Source: Bradyrhizobium erythrophlei (GTDB lineage Bacteria; Pseudomonadota; Alphaproteobacteria; Rhizobiales; Xanthobacteraceae). From it: DNA of 64,000 nucleotides. Below the pieces are notes generated by a model, which worked only from the letters and a program-made list of their open reading frames with translations, searched no databases and had not been told where the DNA came from. The stretch covers positions 8,403,001-8,467,000 of the forward strand of contig NZ_LT670818.1 in NCBI RefSeq assembly GCF_900129505.1, read 5' to 3'. Both the position numbers and the translations under genes were made by a program. Shown piece after piece: positions 49,649 through 57,314 of this stretch. The first letter of the stretch is position 1. Every line of letters starts with the position of its first letter.

Positions 49649-50773
49649 ATGGCTAGCGTCCGTTCGGCAACAGTTTTCGGGGTGGCCAGTGTCGCGCTTT
49701 TGGCGCTGGCGCTGTCCGTGCTGCCGGCTTCCGCGACCTCGCGGATCAAGGATCTCGCCAATATCGAGGGCGTGCGGCAGAACCAGCTGATCGGCTACGG
49801 CCTCGTCGTCGGCCTCAATGGAACCGGCGATACCCTGAACAACATCCCCTTCACCAAGCAATCGCTGCAGGCGATGCTGGAACGGATGGGCGTCAACATC
49901 CGCGGCGCCACCATCCGTACCGGCAATGTCGCCGCCGTCATGGTCACCGGCAATTTGCCGGCGTTCGGCACCCAGGGCACGCGGATGGACGTCACCGTCT
50001 CCGCGCTCGGCGATTCCAAGAACCTGCAGGGCGGCACCCTGCTCGTCACCCCCCTGCTCGGCGCCGACGGCAACGTCTATGCGGTGGCGCAGGGCTCGGT
50101 CGCGGTCGCCGGTTTTCAGGCCGAAGGGGCTGCCGCCAGCGTGGTCCGCGGCGTGCCGACCGTCGGCCGCATCGCCAACGGGGCCATCATCGAGCGCGAG
50201 ATCGAGTTCGCGCTCAATCGCCTGCCCAACGTGCGGCTGGCGCTGCGCAATGCCGATTTCACCACCGCCAAGCGCATCGCCGCCGCGATCAACGACTACC
50301 TCGGCGTCAAGACCGCCGAGCCGATCGATCCCTCGACCGTGCAGCTCTCGGTTCCAACGGAATTCAAGGGCAACGTCGTCGCCTTCCTGACCGAGATCGA
50401 GCAGTTGCAGGTCGAGCCCGACCTCGCCGCCAAGATCGTGATCGACGAACGCTCCGGCGTCATCGTGATGGGCCGCGATGTCCGCGTCGCCACCGTCGCG
50501 GTCGCCCAGGGCAACCTCACCGTCTCGATCTCCGAAAGCCCGCAGGTGAGCCAGCCCAATCCGCAATCGCGCGGACGAACCGTGGTGACGCCCAATTCCA
50601 GCGTCAAGGTTTCCGAAGACGGCAAGAAGTTCGCGCTGGTGAAAGACAGCGTGTCGCTGCAGCAACTCGTCGACGGCCTCAACGGTTTGGGCATCGGCCC
50701 GCGCGACCTCATCAGCATCCTGCAGGCGATCAAGGCCGCCGGCGCGATCCAGGCCGACATCGAGGTGATGTGA
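49649..50773 (+). CDS. flgI: P-ring protein FlgI
   Basis: 374 aa with a signal peptide (ASVALLALALSVLPASATS-RIKD). The mature start RIKDLANIEGVRQNQLIGYG followed by LVVGLNGTGDTLNNIPFTKQ, then MLERMGVNIRG, and the C-terminal LVDGLNGLGIGPRDLISILQ, AIKAAGAIQADIEVM are exact family motifs. FlgI forms the periplasmic P ring with FlgA's help. Its stop overlaps the flgJ start (TGATG). Confidence 0.98.
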   Translation: MASVRSATVFGVASVALLALALSVLPASATSRIKDLANIEGVRQNQLIGYGLVVGLNGTGDTLNNIPFTKQSLQAMLERMGVNIRGATIRTGNVAAVMVTGNLPAFGTQGTRMDVTVSALGDSKNLQGGTLLVTPLLGADGNVYAVAQGSVAVAGFQAEGAAASVVRGVPTVGRIANGAIIEREIEFALNRLPNVRLALRNADFTTAKRIAAAINDYLGVKTAEPIDPSTVQLSVPTEFKGNVVAFLTEIEQLQVEPDLAAKIVIDERSGVIVMGRDVRVATVAVAQGNLTVSISESPQVSQPNPQSRGRTVVTPNSSVKVSEDGKKFALVKDSVSLQQLVDGLNGLGIGPRDLISILQAIKAAGAIQADIEVM

Positions 50774-51135
50774 TGCAGGCCAACCTCATCAACGGCAGCG
50801 CGGGCAGCATGCCCAGCAAGGCCGTCATGCCGATGTTCAACGGCCGGCCCGATCCCGCATTCGCCGAGGCGCTGAAGAAGGTATCGCCGCAGGCGCAGGC
50901 CAAGGCCAAGGCTACCGCGACCGATTTCGAGGCGATGTTTCTCAACTCGATGTTTTCGCAGATGACGAGCGGCATCAAGGGCGAAGGCCCGTTCGGCGAT
51001 ACGCCGGGCACCGGCGTGTGGCGCTCGATGCTGACCGAGCAATATTCGAAATCCTTCGCCAAGGCCGGCGGCGTCGGCATTTCCAAGGACGTCTATCACA
51101 CGCTGATCATGCAGCAAGCAGGTCGCGCCAGCTAG
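50773..51135 (+). CDS. flgJ: Single-domain rod-binding protein FlgJ (CheL-type)
   Basis: 120 aa from the ATG at 50773 (a GTG three bases upstream is possible). It has only the rod-binding half of FlgJ: AKATATDFEAMFLNSMFSQM, TSGIKGEGPFGDTPGTGVWR, SMLTEQYSKSFAKAGGVGIS. There is no C-terminal muramidase domain, as is normal in Alphaproteobacteria, where a separate lysozyme opens the wall. Coupled to flgI. Confidence 0.92.
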   Translation: MQANLINGSAGSMPSKAVMPMFNGRPDPAFAEALKKVSPQAQAKAKATATDFEAMFLNSMFSQMTSGIKGEGPFGDTPGTGVWRSMLTEQYSKSFAKAGGVGISKDVYHTLIMQQAGRAS

Positions 51136-51149
51136 CCTCTCAAGGGAAA

Positions 51150-51647
51150 ATGGACATGAATCAGAATCCTCAGCGGCGAGTGGCAACCACTCCGGCTCCA
51201 TCGGCCTCCACACCGGGCGATGCGCGCAAGCTCGCCGATAACATGATGGATGTGATGAGCGCCCTGCTCGGCGTCATCGAGCGCGAAACCGAACTGGTGC
51301 GGGCCGGCATGCTGCGCGAGGCGATGGCGTTGGAGCCACAGAAGACCGATCTGTCCCGCCGCTACGTCAACGCTGTCGGGCAGTTGAAGGCCAGCCAGAA
51401 ATACCTGTCGCAGACCGCGCCCGAGCTTCTGACCACGCTGCATCGTTATCACGACACGTTTCGCGCCATGCTGCAGATCAATCTCACGGTACTGGCAACC
51501 GCGCATGCGGTGTCGGAGAGCATCATTCGCGGCGTCAACACCGAGATGCAGCAGCGCAATATTCCCAACACCTATACGGCCGCCGGACGGCGTGCGACCC
51601 CCGGCCCGCGCCACATGACGCCGATCGCGGTCAGCCGCTCGATGTGA
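51150..51647 (+). CDS. FlbY/FlgN-like flagellar chaperone
   Basis: 165 aa from the ATG at 51150 (a second ATG at 51156), 14 nt after flgJ. It is mostly helical: ADNMMDVMSALLGVIERETE, LVRAGMLREAMALEPQKTDL and HDTFRAMLQINLTVLATAHA. A long helical N-terminal domain with a basic tail suits FlgN-type export chaperones of hook-associated proteins. Its place after flgI-flgJ corresponds to flbY in Caulobacter. The family call rests on layout and helix pattern, not on a sharp motif. Confidence 0.65.
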   Translation: MDMNQNPQRRVATTPAPSASTPGDARKLADNMMDVMSALLGVIERETELVRAGMLREAMALEPQKTDLSRRYVNAVGQLKASQKYLSQTAPELLTTLHRYHDTFRAMLQINLTVLATAHAVSESIIRGVNTEMQQRNIPNTYTAAGRRATPGPRHMTPIAVSRSM

Positions 51648-51861
51648 CCGCGCAGTGCTGGCGTTTTTTACTTCGCGCGAACCGGCTTTCCCTGCGCCCG
51701 AAAAGCGCCTTCCGGAAAATACCGACAATTTCCATTAATTTCGCGCGCCCGCGTCAGCAAGTCGTTCAGCGAATTCTCTAACAAAGCGTTGAGAGATATC
51801 AGGCCATAGTTGCCTGTGATGGAGGGTTGGGATTTGACTCGAGGGAGGCCAGGAGGCTGCC

Positions 51862-52227
51862 ATGAGTACGGATTTCAGCATCAGGCCGGTGGGGTCGCCG
51901 GCTGGTACACCTGTTATACAGCCGCCGAGCGAAGCGGCCAATAGCGCGGTCGCGACCGAATTGCCCGCAAGCCAAAGCGTCACGGCGGTGGACGCCAGCG
52001 TAGCCGTGCGCAACGATACAGAGGCGTCGAGCGATTACGTCTCGCATCAGGCCTTCATCGATCAGGCCGCGGCCTCGATCGTCTATCAGGTGGTGGATAG
52101 CCGCACGCAAGCGGTGGTCGCGCAATATCCCGACGAGGCCGTGCTGCGCCGCCGGGCGTATTTCCACACCCTCGACCTGACCAAGGGCGAGCCGACCCGT
52201 ATTCTCGCCACCGACCGCAAGGCCTGA
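51862..52227 (+). CDS. Small flagellar-locus protein with FlaG-like C-terminus
   Basis: 121 aa. The N-terminal half is polar and Ala/Pro/Ser-rich. The C-terminal half, ASIVYQVVDSRTQAVVAQYP then DEAVLRRRAYFHTL, resembles the FlaG pattern (valine-rich strand, D-x-x-T-x-x-V-x-x-x-P-x-E-x-x-L). FlaG proteins influence filament length or assembly in some bacteria. Monocistronic, converging on the flaF unit. The family link is tentative. Confidence 0.55.
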   Translation: MSTDFSIRPVGSPAGTPVIQPPSEAANSAVATELPASQSVTAVDASVAVRNDTEASSDYVSHQAFIDQAAASIVYQVVDSRTQAVVAQYPDEAVLRRRAYFHTLDLTKGEPTRILATDRKA

Positions 52228-52242
52228 AGTTTCGAGTCCGGA

Positions 52243-52632
52243 TTAACTGCTCAGGGTGGCGACCGCGGTGTCGAGATAGGTCGAGCCGGTGGCGGGATCG
52301 GTGAGGACGTTTTTCACCGTCGCAGTAGCCGCCCTGGTGCTCGTTGCAAGCTTGGTGAGCGTGAGCTTGGTATCGCCGATCCGAAACGAGTTGTCCTTGA
52401 TCAGAGCGGTCCCGAATTTGACCGTCCCGGCACTTTGATACTTCACCTGCGCACGGAAGCCAGAAACGCTCAAGACCTGAATCGTGAACGTCTTCTTGTC
52501 GGCGTACGTTCCCGACCAGGTGCCCTGATAGAGCTTTGGATCGACCGCGACATACTTGGTCTTGCTCGGAACGGTGGTCGCCGCTCCGACCGCCTTGTAA
52601 GCGGCCGACAGAATGCTCGCGATATCGCTCAT
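52243..52632 (-). CDS. Unknown protein downstream of flaF
   Basis: 129 aa. After MSDIASILSAAYKAVGAATT comes a Thr/Lys-rich, probably all-beta part (LYQGTWSGTYADKKTFTIQV, GFRAQVKYQSAGTVKFG). No signal peptide or cysteine. It lies 29 nt past flaF and is probably co-transcribed with it. Its threonine/serine-rich composition and locus suggest an exported flagellar accessory, but I recognise no family. Confidence 0.6.
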   Translation of the reverse strand: MSDIASILSAAYKAVGAATTVPSKTKYVAVDPKLYQGTWSGTYADKKTFTIQVLSVSGFRAQVKYQSAGTVKFGTALIKDNSFRIGDTKLTLTKLATSTRAATATVKNVLTDPATGSTYLDTAVATLSS

Positions 52633-52661
52633 GATCGCGCTCCGTTAGACCGAAAAAGCCG

Positions 52662-53027
52662 TCAGACCCGGCCGGACAGACCCGCGGCGAGATTGCAGTT
52701 GATTTCGATCAGCGATTTCAGCTTCGCCGGATCCGGGTTCATCTGCATTTCGATGGTCTGCTTCATCACGAACACGCCGATATTGGCGATGTTCTGGCGG
52801 ATTTCCAGCGGCTGCGGATTGTCGTTGGTCTCGGCCGCGCTCATGAAAATCGTCCACAGCCGGCGATTGAAGAGCAGCGCGTTGTACATGTTCTTGTCGG
52901 GACCGGTCCAGTTGGCCTGGACTTCCTGCAACTGCCTCGCCGCCTTCAGGAGTGCCTGCGCCTCGATTTCCCGGGGAGGTGCTGTCGTTTGCGACGTGCG
53001 GGCATAGGCTTGAGCGGCATGAGACAT
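52662..53027 (-). CDS. flaF: Flagellin assembly regulator FlaF
   Basis: 121 aa. MSHAAQAYARTSQTTAPPRE, LEAxALLKAARQLQ-type, NRRLWTIFMSAAETNDNPQP and LRQNIANIGVFVMKQTIE-like stretches match FlaF. In Caulobacter FlaF is a flagellin chaperone needed for secretion, acting with FlbT. It lies downstream of a flagellin gene after a strong terminator. Confidence 0.93.
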   Translation of the reverse strand: MSHAAQAYARTSQTTAPPREIEAQALLKAARQLQEVQANWTGPDKNMYNALLFNRRLWTIFMSAAETNDNPQPLEIRQNIANIGVFVMKQTIEMQMNPDPAKLKSLIEINCNLAAGLSGRV

Positions 53028-53191
53028 CCATCACCTTTGGTACGGCTTTACGCTGCGGGACAAATTCGAAACTGCCCAAGTTTTGTACGTCGGCTGCCTT
53101 TAAAATATGGTTAGCGTCCGTTTCCAAATTTGTCGGAAACCGGGCAAATCGCGCTTTGCCGGGTCCCGGGCGCCGCGTGGTCAAATCAAGA

Positions 53192-53219
53192 AAACGGCGG
53201 AGGGTTTCCCCCGCCGTTT
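53192..53219 (-). terminator. Terminator of the 53244-54797 flagellin gene
   Basis: AAACGGCGG and CCGCCGTTT pair, with an inner GGG/CCC and one bulged A. On the minus strand the stem is followed by TTCTTGATTT. Located 25 nt past the flagellin stop. Confidence 0.75.
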
Positions 53220-53243
53220 CGGTATCTGCCGTTATGGCCCGGA

Positions 53244-54797
53244 TCAGCGCAGCAGCTGCAGCACGCTCTGTTGCGACTGGTTGGCCAGCGCCAGCGCGGA
53301 CACCGCGATCGACTGGCGGGTCGACAGCGCCTGACTGTTGGCTGCTTCCTCGTTGGTGTCGGCCAACGTCAGGTTGGCCGAGCCGGTCTGCAGCACGTTG
53401 ATCAGGTTCTTGGAGAAGTCCTGGCGAATCTGCACGATCGACAGGTTGGAACCCAGCGAAGATGCTTCGGAGCGCAGCGAGGTGCTGGCGGCATTCAGCG
53501 AAGTGAGAACGTTGTTGGCCGAATTACTGTCCAGGAAATCAGTGCCCGCGGTGAGGGTCGCCAAACCTAGGCCGGCGAGATTGTAGGTGACGCCGTTGAT
53601 GTTCAAAGTCGACTTTCCGGTCTCGTTGAACGTCAGTTTCAAGGTGTCGCCGTTTAACAGGTTGATGCCGTTGAACGAAGCGTCCTGCGACGTGGTGTTG
53701 ATCTGATTGAGGACGTTGTTGTACTGCGCGACCAGGCCGGCGCGTGTTGCCTGCGAGTCCGGATCGGCGACCGGCGCGGGTGGGACCAGCCCGTTGAACG
53801 CCGCACCGGCGCCTGTGGCAGTGCCGGTGATCGCGCCGATCTTCGAGGAAGCCGCATCGTTTGTGGTCACGATGTTGATGACGCCGCTCGGGCTGATGCC
53901 GGCCTGCAGATTGTTGGCCGCCAGCACCGCATTGAGCTGGTTGAGCGTCGAGATTTGTCCGGAACCGGTGCCGAAGATGATGCTGGTTCCGTTGCCGTTG
54001 GCGGGCGGCGTGGGGCCGATGATGAGCGTCTGACCGCTGAGCGCGGGAGGGGTAATAGCCGTTTGGCCGGCCGTAAGACCGAGCTTCCCCAGCGTGGTCG
54101 CATTGCCGCCGATAAGCAGATTCGTCGTGGTGCCGGTGCTTAGGGTGAGCGCGCCGGCCGTGAGTGTCGAGGGGGTGCCTGTACCGGTGATGGTGTCAAT
54201 GGCCGAAAGCAAGTCGCCCACCGTCGCGGTGCTCAGGTCGAGCGACGCGCCGGTCGCGGTGATCGAATTGCCGTTGGTGCTGCTAAACGAGATCGTGCTG
54301 CCGTTGATCGTGAAGCTGTCCGTGGCGGCTGAAACGGCGGGAGTCAACGCGCTCAGCTTCGTGGTCTTCGCGGCCGCGCCCGTAATGGCCGTGCCGGTGA
54401 CGGTGTTGTTGGTTCCCGTGCCAAGCAGATTGGTTGGTGTTGCGCCGGGGATCGGCGCACTCGAAACATTGGACCTCGGCGTATAGCCGACGGTCGTCTG
54501 CAGCACCTGGCTGGCGATCGACTTGGCGCTGTCGACCAGCTTTTGCAGCGAGGTGATGCCGGTGTTGGCGGCCTGCAGGACCTGAACGCCATTGCCGATG
54601 CTGTCGAGCAGGTTGTTGATGTCGCTGGCGCGGTTGTCGAGGCCCTGCGCGGTGAAGAAGTTGGTCGGATTGTCGAGCGCCGTGTTGACCTTCTTGCCAC
54701 TGGCGAGACGGCCTTGGGTGGTGGCGAGGAGATCTGCGGTGGACTGCAGCGAGAGCAGGTTCTGGCGAACCGCTGCCGTGAGAACAATGCCGGACAT
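53244..54797 (-). CDS. fliC: Flagellin (copy with CtrA box array)
   Basis: 517 aa. The N-terminal D0/D1 part (LTAAVRQNLLSLQSTADLLA, TTQGRLASGKKVNTALDNPT) and C-terminal part (SNLSIVQIRQDFSKNLINVL, QTGSANLTLADTNEEAANSQ, then LLR) are nearly the same as in the neighbour flagellin. The middle (about 130-360) is Thr/Ser/Gly-rich and differs; it contains one copy of a module also repeated in FlgL (TINGSTISF...LLSAIDTITGTGTP). No cysteines are apparent. Preceded by five TTAA half-sites. Confidence 0.96.
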   Translation of the reverse strand: MSGIVLTAAVRQNLLSLQSTADLLATTQGRLASGKKVNTALDNPTNFFTAQGLDNRASDINNLLDSIGNGVQVLQAANTGITSLQKLVDSAKSIASQVLQTTVGYTPRSNVSSAPIPGATPTNLLGTGTNNTVTGTAITGAAAKTTKLSALTPAVSAATDSFTINGSTISFSSTNGNSITATGASLDLSTATVGDLLSAIDTITGTGTPSTLTAGALTLSTGTTTNLLIGGNATTLGKLGLTAGQTAITPPALSGQTLIIGPTPPANGNGTSIIFGTGSGQISTLNQLNAVLAANNLQAGISPSGVINIVTTNDAASSKIGAITGTATGAGAAFNGLVPPAPVADPDSQATRAGLVAQYNNVLNQINTTSQDASFNGINLLNGDTLKLTFNETGKSTLNINGVTYNLAGLGLATLTAGTDFLDSNSANNVLTSLNAASTSLRSEASSLGSNLSIVQIRQDFSKNLINVLQTGSANLTLADTNEEAANSQALSTRQSIAVSALALANQSQQSVLQLLR

Positions 54798-54810
54798 GTA
54801 GCAACCCTTC

Positions 54811-54835
54811 CGTAATTCTACCCCCGTAGTTCTAC
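54811..54835 (-). promoter_or_regulatory. Tandem CGTA(A/G)TTCTAC elements in a flagellin 5' region
   Basis: CGTAATTCTAC (54811-54821) and CCGTAGTTCTAC (54824-54835) form a near-direct repeat 13-38 nt upstream of the flagellin ATG. The second one also occurs as the palindrome CCGTAG-TT-CTACGG at 56688-56701, upstream of the other flagellin. Confidence 0.4.
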
Positions 54836-54846
54836 TGAGAATTCCT

Positions 54847-54896
54847 TTAAATTAGAGTTAACGGCGACTTAAGTTGTTCGGTTAACGCTTTGTTAA
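54847..54896 (-). promoter_or_regulatory. Array of three CtrA-type boxes upstream of flagellin
   Basis: TTAA half-sites start at 54847, 54858, 54869, 54882 and 54893. Spacers are 7, 7, 9 and 7 nt, giving three full TTAA-N7-TTAA boxes (54847-54861, 54858-54872, 54882-54896), two of which read TTAA-N7-TTAAC in the gene direction. The array lies 50-99 nt upstream of the ATG at 54797. Confidence 0.75.
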
Positions 54897-54954
54897 CAGC
54901 AGACGTACTCACCACCCGCGAAAGCCGCGCCTCGCCGGGTCGCCAAACGAAAAA

Positions 54955-54976
54955 GCGGCGGGGTTTCCCCCGCCGC
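54955..54976 (-). terminator. Terminator of the 55004-56539 flagellin gene
   Basis: GCGGCGGGG and CCCCGCCGC form a perfect 9-bp stem with loop TTTC; on the minus strand TTTT-CGTTTGG follows. It is 28 nt past the flagellin stop and 58 nt from the outer edge of the CtrA array of the next flagellin. Confidence 0.78.
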
Positions 54977-55003
54977 CTTCTTATTTTGCAGTATTGCCAG
55001 TAA

Positions 55004-56539
55004 TCAGCGCAGGAGCTGCAGCACGCTCTGTTGCGACTGGTTGGCCAGCGACAGCGCGGACACCGCGATCGACTGGCGGGTCGACAGCGCCTGGCTGTTG
55101 GCCGCTTCCTCGTTGGTATCGGCCAGCGTCAGGTTGGACGAGCCGGTCTGCAGCACGTTGATCAGGTTCTTGTTGAAGTCCTGGCGGATCTGCACGACCG
55201 ACAGGTTCGAACCCAGCGTGGATGCTTCGGACCGCAGCGTGGTGCTGGCAGAGTTCAGCGCGGTCAACGCCTTGTTGGCCGAACTGTTGTCCAGGAAGTC
55301 GGTGCCCTGGGTCAGGTTCGAAAGACCAAGGCCGCCGAGGTTGAAGGTGACGCCGGTGATGCTCAGCGTCGACTTTCCGGTTTCGTTGAACGTCAGCTTC
55401 AGGGTATCGCCGTTCAACAGGTTGACGCCGTTGAACGAAGCGTCCTGGGCCGTGGTGTTGATCTGGTTCACCACGTTGTTGTACTGCGCGACCAGGCTGT
55501 TCCGGGTCGCCTGCGAGTTCGGATCGACAACCGGCGCAGCAGGGGCTACTGCACTCGTGAACGCAGTGGCCGTGCCGCCGATGGTGCCGATCGTCGACGA
55601 AGCCGCATCGTTGGTGGTCACGATGTTGATCCTGCCGGTGGTGTCGATGCTGGCCTGCAGGTTGTTCGCCGCCAGCGCAGCATTGAGCCCGTTGAGCGTC
55701 GAGACCTGCCCGGCACCGGTACCGAAGCTGATATTGGTCGCAGTGCCGCCGCCGGTGGCAGCGATCGTGAGCGTCTCATTGGTCAGCGCGGGGTTCGTTC
55801 CGGTGTTGGTTCCGACAGCGACTCCGGTCGTGCCGGTCGCACCGCCAGCTATGACCTCGGCGGTGGTTGTGACGCTGGAGGTCACACCCGTTGTGCCCGA
55901 AGTGAACACCAACTTGCCGGCGGAAACCGAAGCGATGGTGGACCCGAACTGGTAGTTGGTGATGCTGGCAACATCAGATGCGCTCAGGCTGTTAGCGTTG
56001 AGTGCACTACCGGTTGCCGCGTTGTACGCCGTAACATTTGCCGAGTTGAGCGTGATGGTCTTGGCCGCAGCACCATCGACCGCGACCGTGAAGGTCGAGG
56101 AGCCCGCACCCAAATTGAGGGTCGTGAAGGCACCGGCGGTAACCGAACCAGCAGTGCCCGGGCCCAGCAGATTGGTCGCGGTCGCGCCGGTGATCGCGGT
56201 GGACGTAAAATTGGACTTGGTCGAATAGCCAACGGGGGTCTGCAGCACCTGGTTGGCGATCGACTTGGCGGTATCGACCAGGCTCTGCAGCGAGGTGATG
56301 CCGGTATTGGCGGCCTGCAGGATCTGCACGCCGTTGCCGATGCTGTCGAGCAGGTTGCTGATGTCGCCGGCGCGGTTGTCGAGGCCAGCCGCGGTGAAGT
56401 AGTTGGTGGGGTTGTCGAGGGCAGAGTTGACCTTCTTGCCACTGGCGAGACGGCCCTGGGTGGTGGAGAGAAGATCCGCGGTCGACTGGAGGGAGAGGAG
56501 GTTCTGGCGAACCGAAGCCGAAAGAACAATACCTGACAT
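55004..56539 (-). CDS. fliC: Flagellin (second copy)
   Basis: 511 aa. Conserved ends (LSASVRQNLLSLQSTADLLS, TTQGRLASGKKVNSALDNPT; C-terminal LADTNEEAANSQALSTRQSI ending LQLLR) almost match the neighbour; the middle (about 115-340) is a different Thr/Ala/Gly-rich surface domain (GAGSSTFTVAVDGAAAKTIT). The pattern of alike ends and unlike middle is typical of flagellin paralogues that diverged at the exposed face. It lacks a CtrA array upstream, so it may be controlled differently from the other copy. Confidence 0.96.
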   Translation of the reverse strand: MSGIVLSASVRQNLLSLQSTADLLSTTQGRLASGKKVNSALDNPTNYFTAAGLDNRAGDISNLLDSIGNGVQILQAANTGITSLQSLVDTAKSIANQVLQTPVGYSTKSNFTSTAITGATATNLLGPGTAGSVTAGAFTTLNLGAGSSTFTVAVDGAAAKTITLNSANVTAYNAATGSALNANSLSASDVASITNYQFGSTIASVSAGKLVFTSGTTGVTSSVTTTAEVIAGGATGTTGVAVGTNTGTNPALTNETLTIAATGGGTATNISFGTGAGQVSTLNGLNAALAANNLQASIDTTGRINIVTTNDAASSTIGTIGGTATAFTSAVAPAAPVVDPNSQATRNSLVAQYNNVVNQINTTAQDASFNGVNLLNGDTLKLTFNETGKSTLSITGVTFNLGGLGLSNLTQGTDFLDNSSANKALTALNSASTTLRSEASTLGSNLSVVQIRQDFNKNLINVLQTGSSNLTLADTNEEAANSQALSTRQSIAVSALSLANQSQQSVLQLLR

Positions 56540-56687
56540 TTTTCATACCTTTCTGGTGTGAAATACGAGTGCGTACGTTGCCCATCTTTTCTGATCGGCG
56601 ACCGGGGCACGGTGAAACCAAGCCTCTAACAAAAAATGAATTGGTACCGGACTACGGCTCACCCGAGCGCGCCGGCGGCCCCTTAAT

Positions 56688-56701
56688 CCGTAGTTCTACG
56701 G
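56688..56701. promoter_or_regulatory. Palindrome CCGTAG-TT-CTACGG between flagellin and flbT
   Basis: A perfect 6-bp inverted repeat with a 2-nt spacer, 149 nt upstream of the flagellin ATG (56539) and 185 nt upstream of flbT. Twelve of its bases recur before the other flagellin at 54824-54835. Confidence 0.42.
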
Positions 56702-56885
56702 TCACGCACTCGAAAAATAGAATTGAAAATGCTGGATATTTTCTCGCCGATGGGCGCGTTTACCGGGCGTTAACCACAATAGGAAAGGATTGCGGCTGCA
56801 TCGGCAAAAGAGCCGCGCCCATCTGGCGTCACTCGCATCGGCTTGTACCGATGGATCGCGTCAGAAGCGGCAACGGAGACCAGCC

Positions 56886-57308
56886 ATGGCTTTGAAAGTC
56901 GAACTCAAACCGCACGAACGCATCATCATCGGCGCCTGCGTGATCACCAACACCGATCAGCGCGCGCGGCTATTGATCGACGGCGACAACATTCCGATCC
57001 TGCGCGAGAAGGACATCCTGACGCCGGAGACCGCCGACACGCCGGCCAAGCTCGTCTATCTGGCGGTGCAGCTGATGTATATTTCGCCGGATCCGCAGGT
57101 CAATCACGGCACCTATTTCAACCTGGTGCGCGACATCGTTACCGCGGCGCCCAGCGCGTGGCCGATCATCGAGGAAATCAACACGGACATCTTGAGCGGC
57201 GAATTATATCATGCGTTGAAAGCGGCCAGGAAACTCGTCGCCTACGAGAAGACGCTGCTGGACCTCAATCGCAGTCACAACGCCGAAGCGGAACGGCACT
57301 CCGCCTGA
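56886..57308 (+). CDS. flbT: Flagellin translation regulator FlbT
   Basis: 140 aa from the ATG at 56886; an earlier in-frame start at 56790 adds a basic leader absent from the family. LKVELKPHERIIIGACVITN, DGDNIPILREKDILTPETAD and VYLAVQLMYISPDPQVNHGT are FlbT hallmarks. FlbT binds the flagellin mRNA leader and lowers its stability in Caulobacter, so elements in the flagellin 5' regions are natural targets. It converges on the PLP decarboxylase gene after 6 nt. Confidence 0.94.
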   Translation: MALKVELKPHERIIIGACVITNTDQRARLLIDGDNIPILREKDILTPETADTPAKLVYLAVQLMYISPDPQVNHGTYFNLVRDIVTAAPSAWPIIEEINTDILSGELYHALKAARKLVAYEKTLLDLNRSHNAEAERHSA

Positions 57309-57314
57309 GCACCG

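Noticed and set aside
50773..51135. FlgJ considered a truncated pseudogene because it lacks the muramidase domain
   Set aside because: Single-domain rod-binding FlgJ/CheL is the normal form in Alphaproteobacteria, and it is coupled to flgI.
54811..54835. Flagellin leader elements considered as a sigma-54 promoter (TTGCT near 54802)
   Set aside because: No GG dinucleotide lies 10 nt before the GC, so the -24 element is missing.
55031..56536. 501-codon open frame opposite a flagellin
   Set aside because: The flagellin is clear; the antisense frame is an Arg/Gly-rich mirror of its Ala/Thr/Leu codons.
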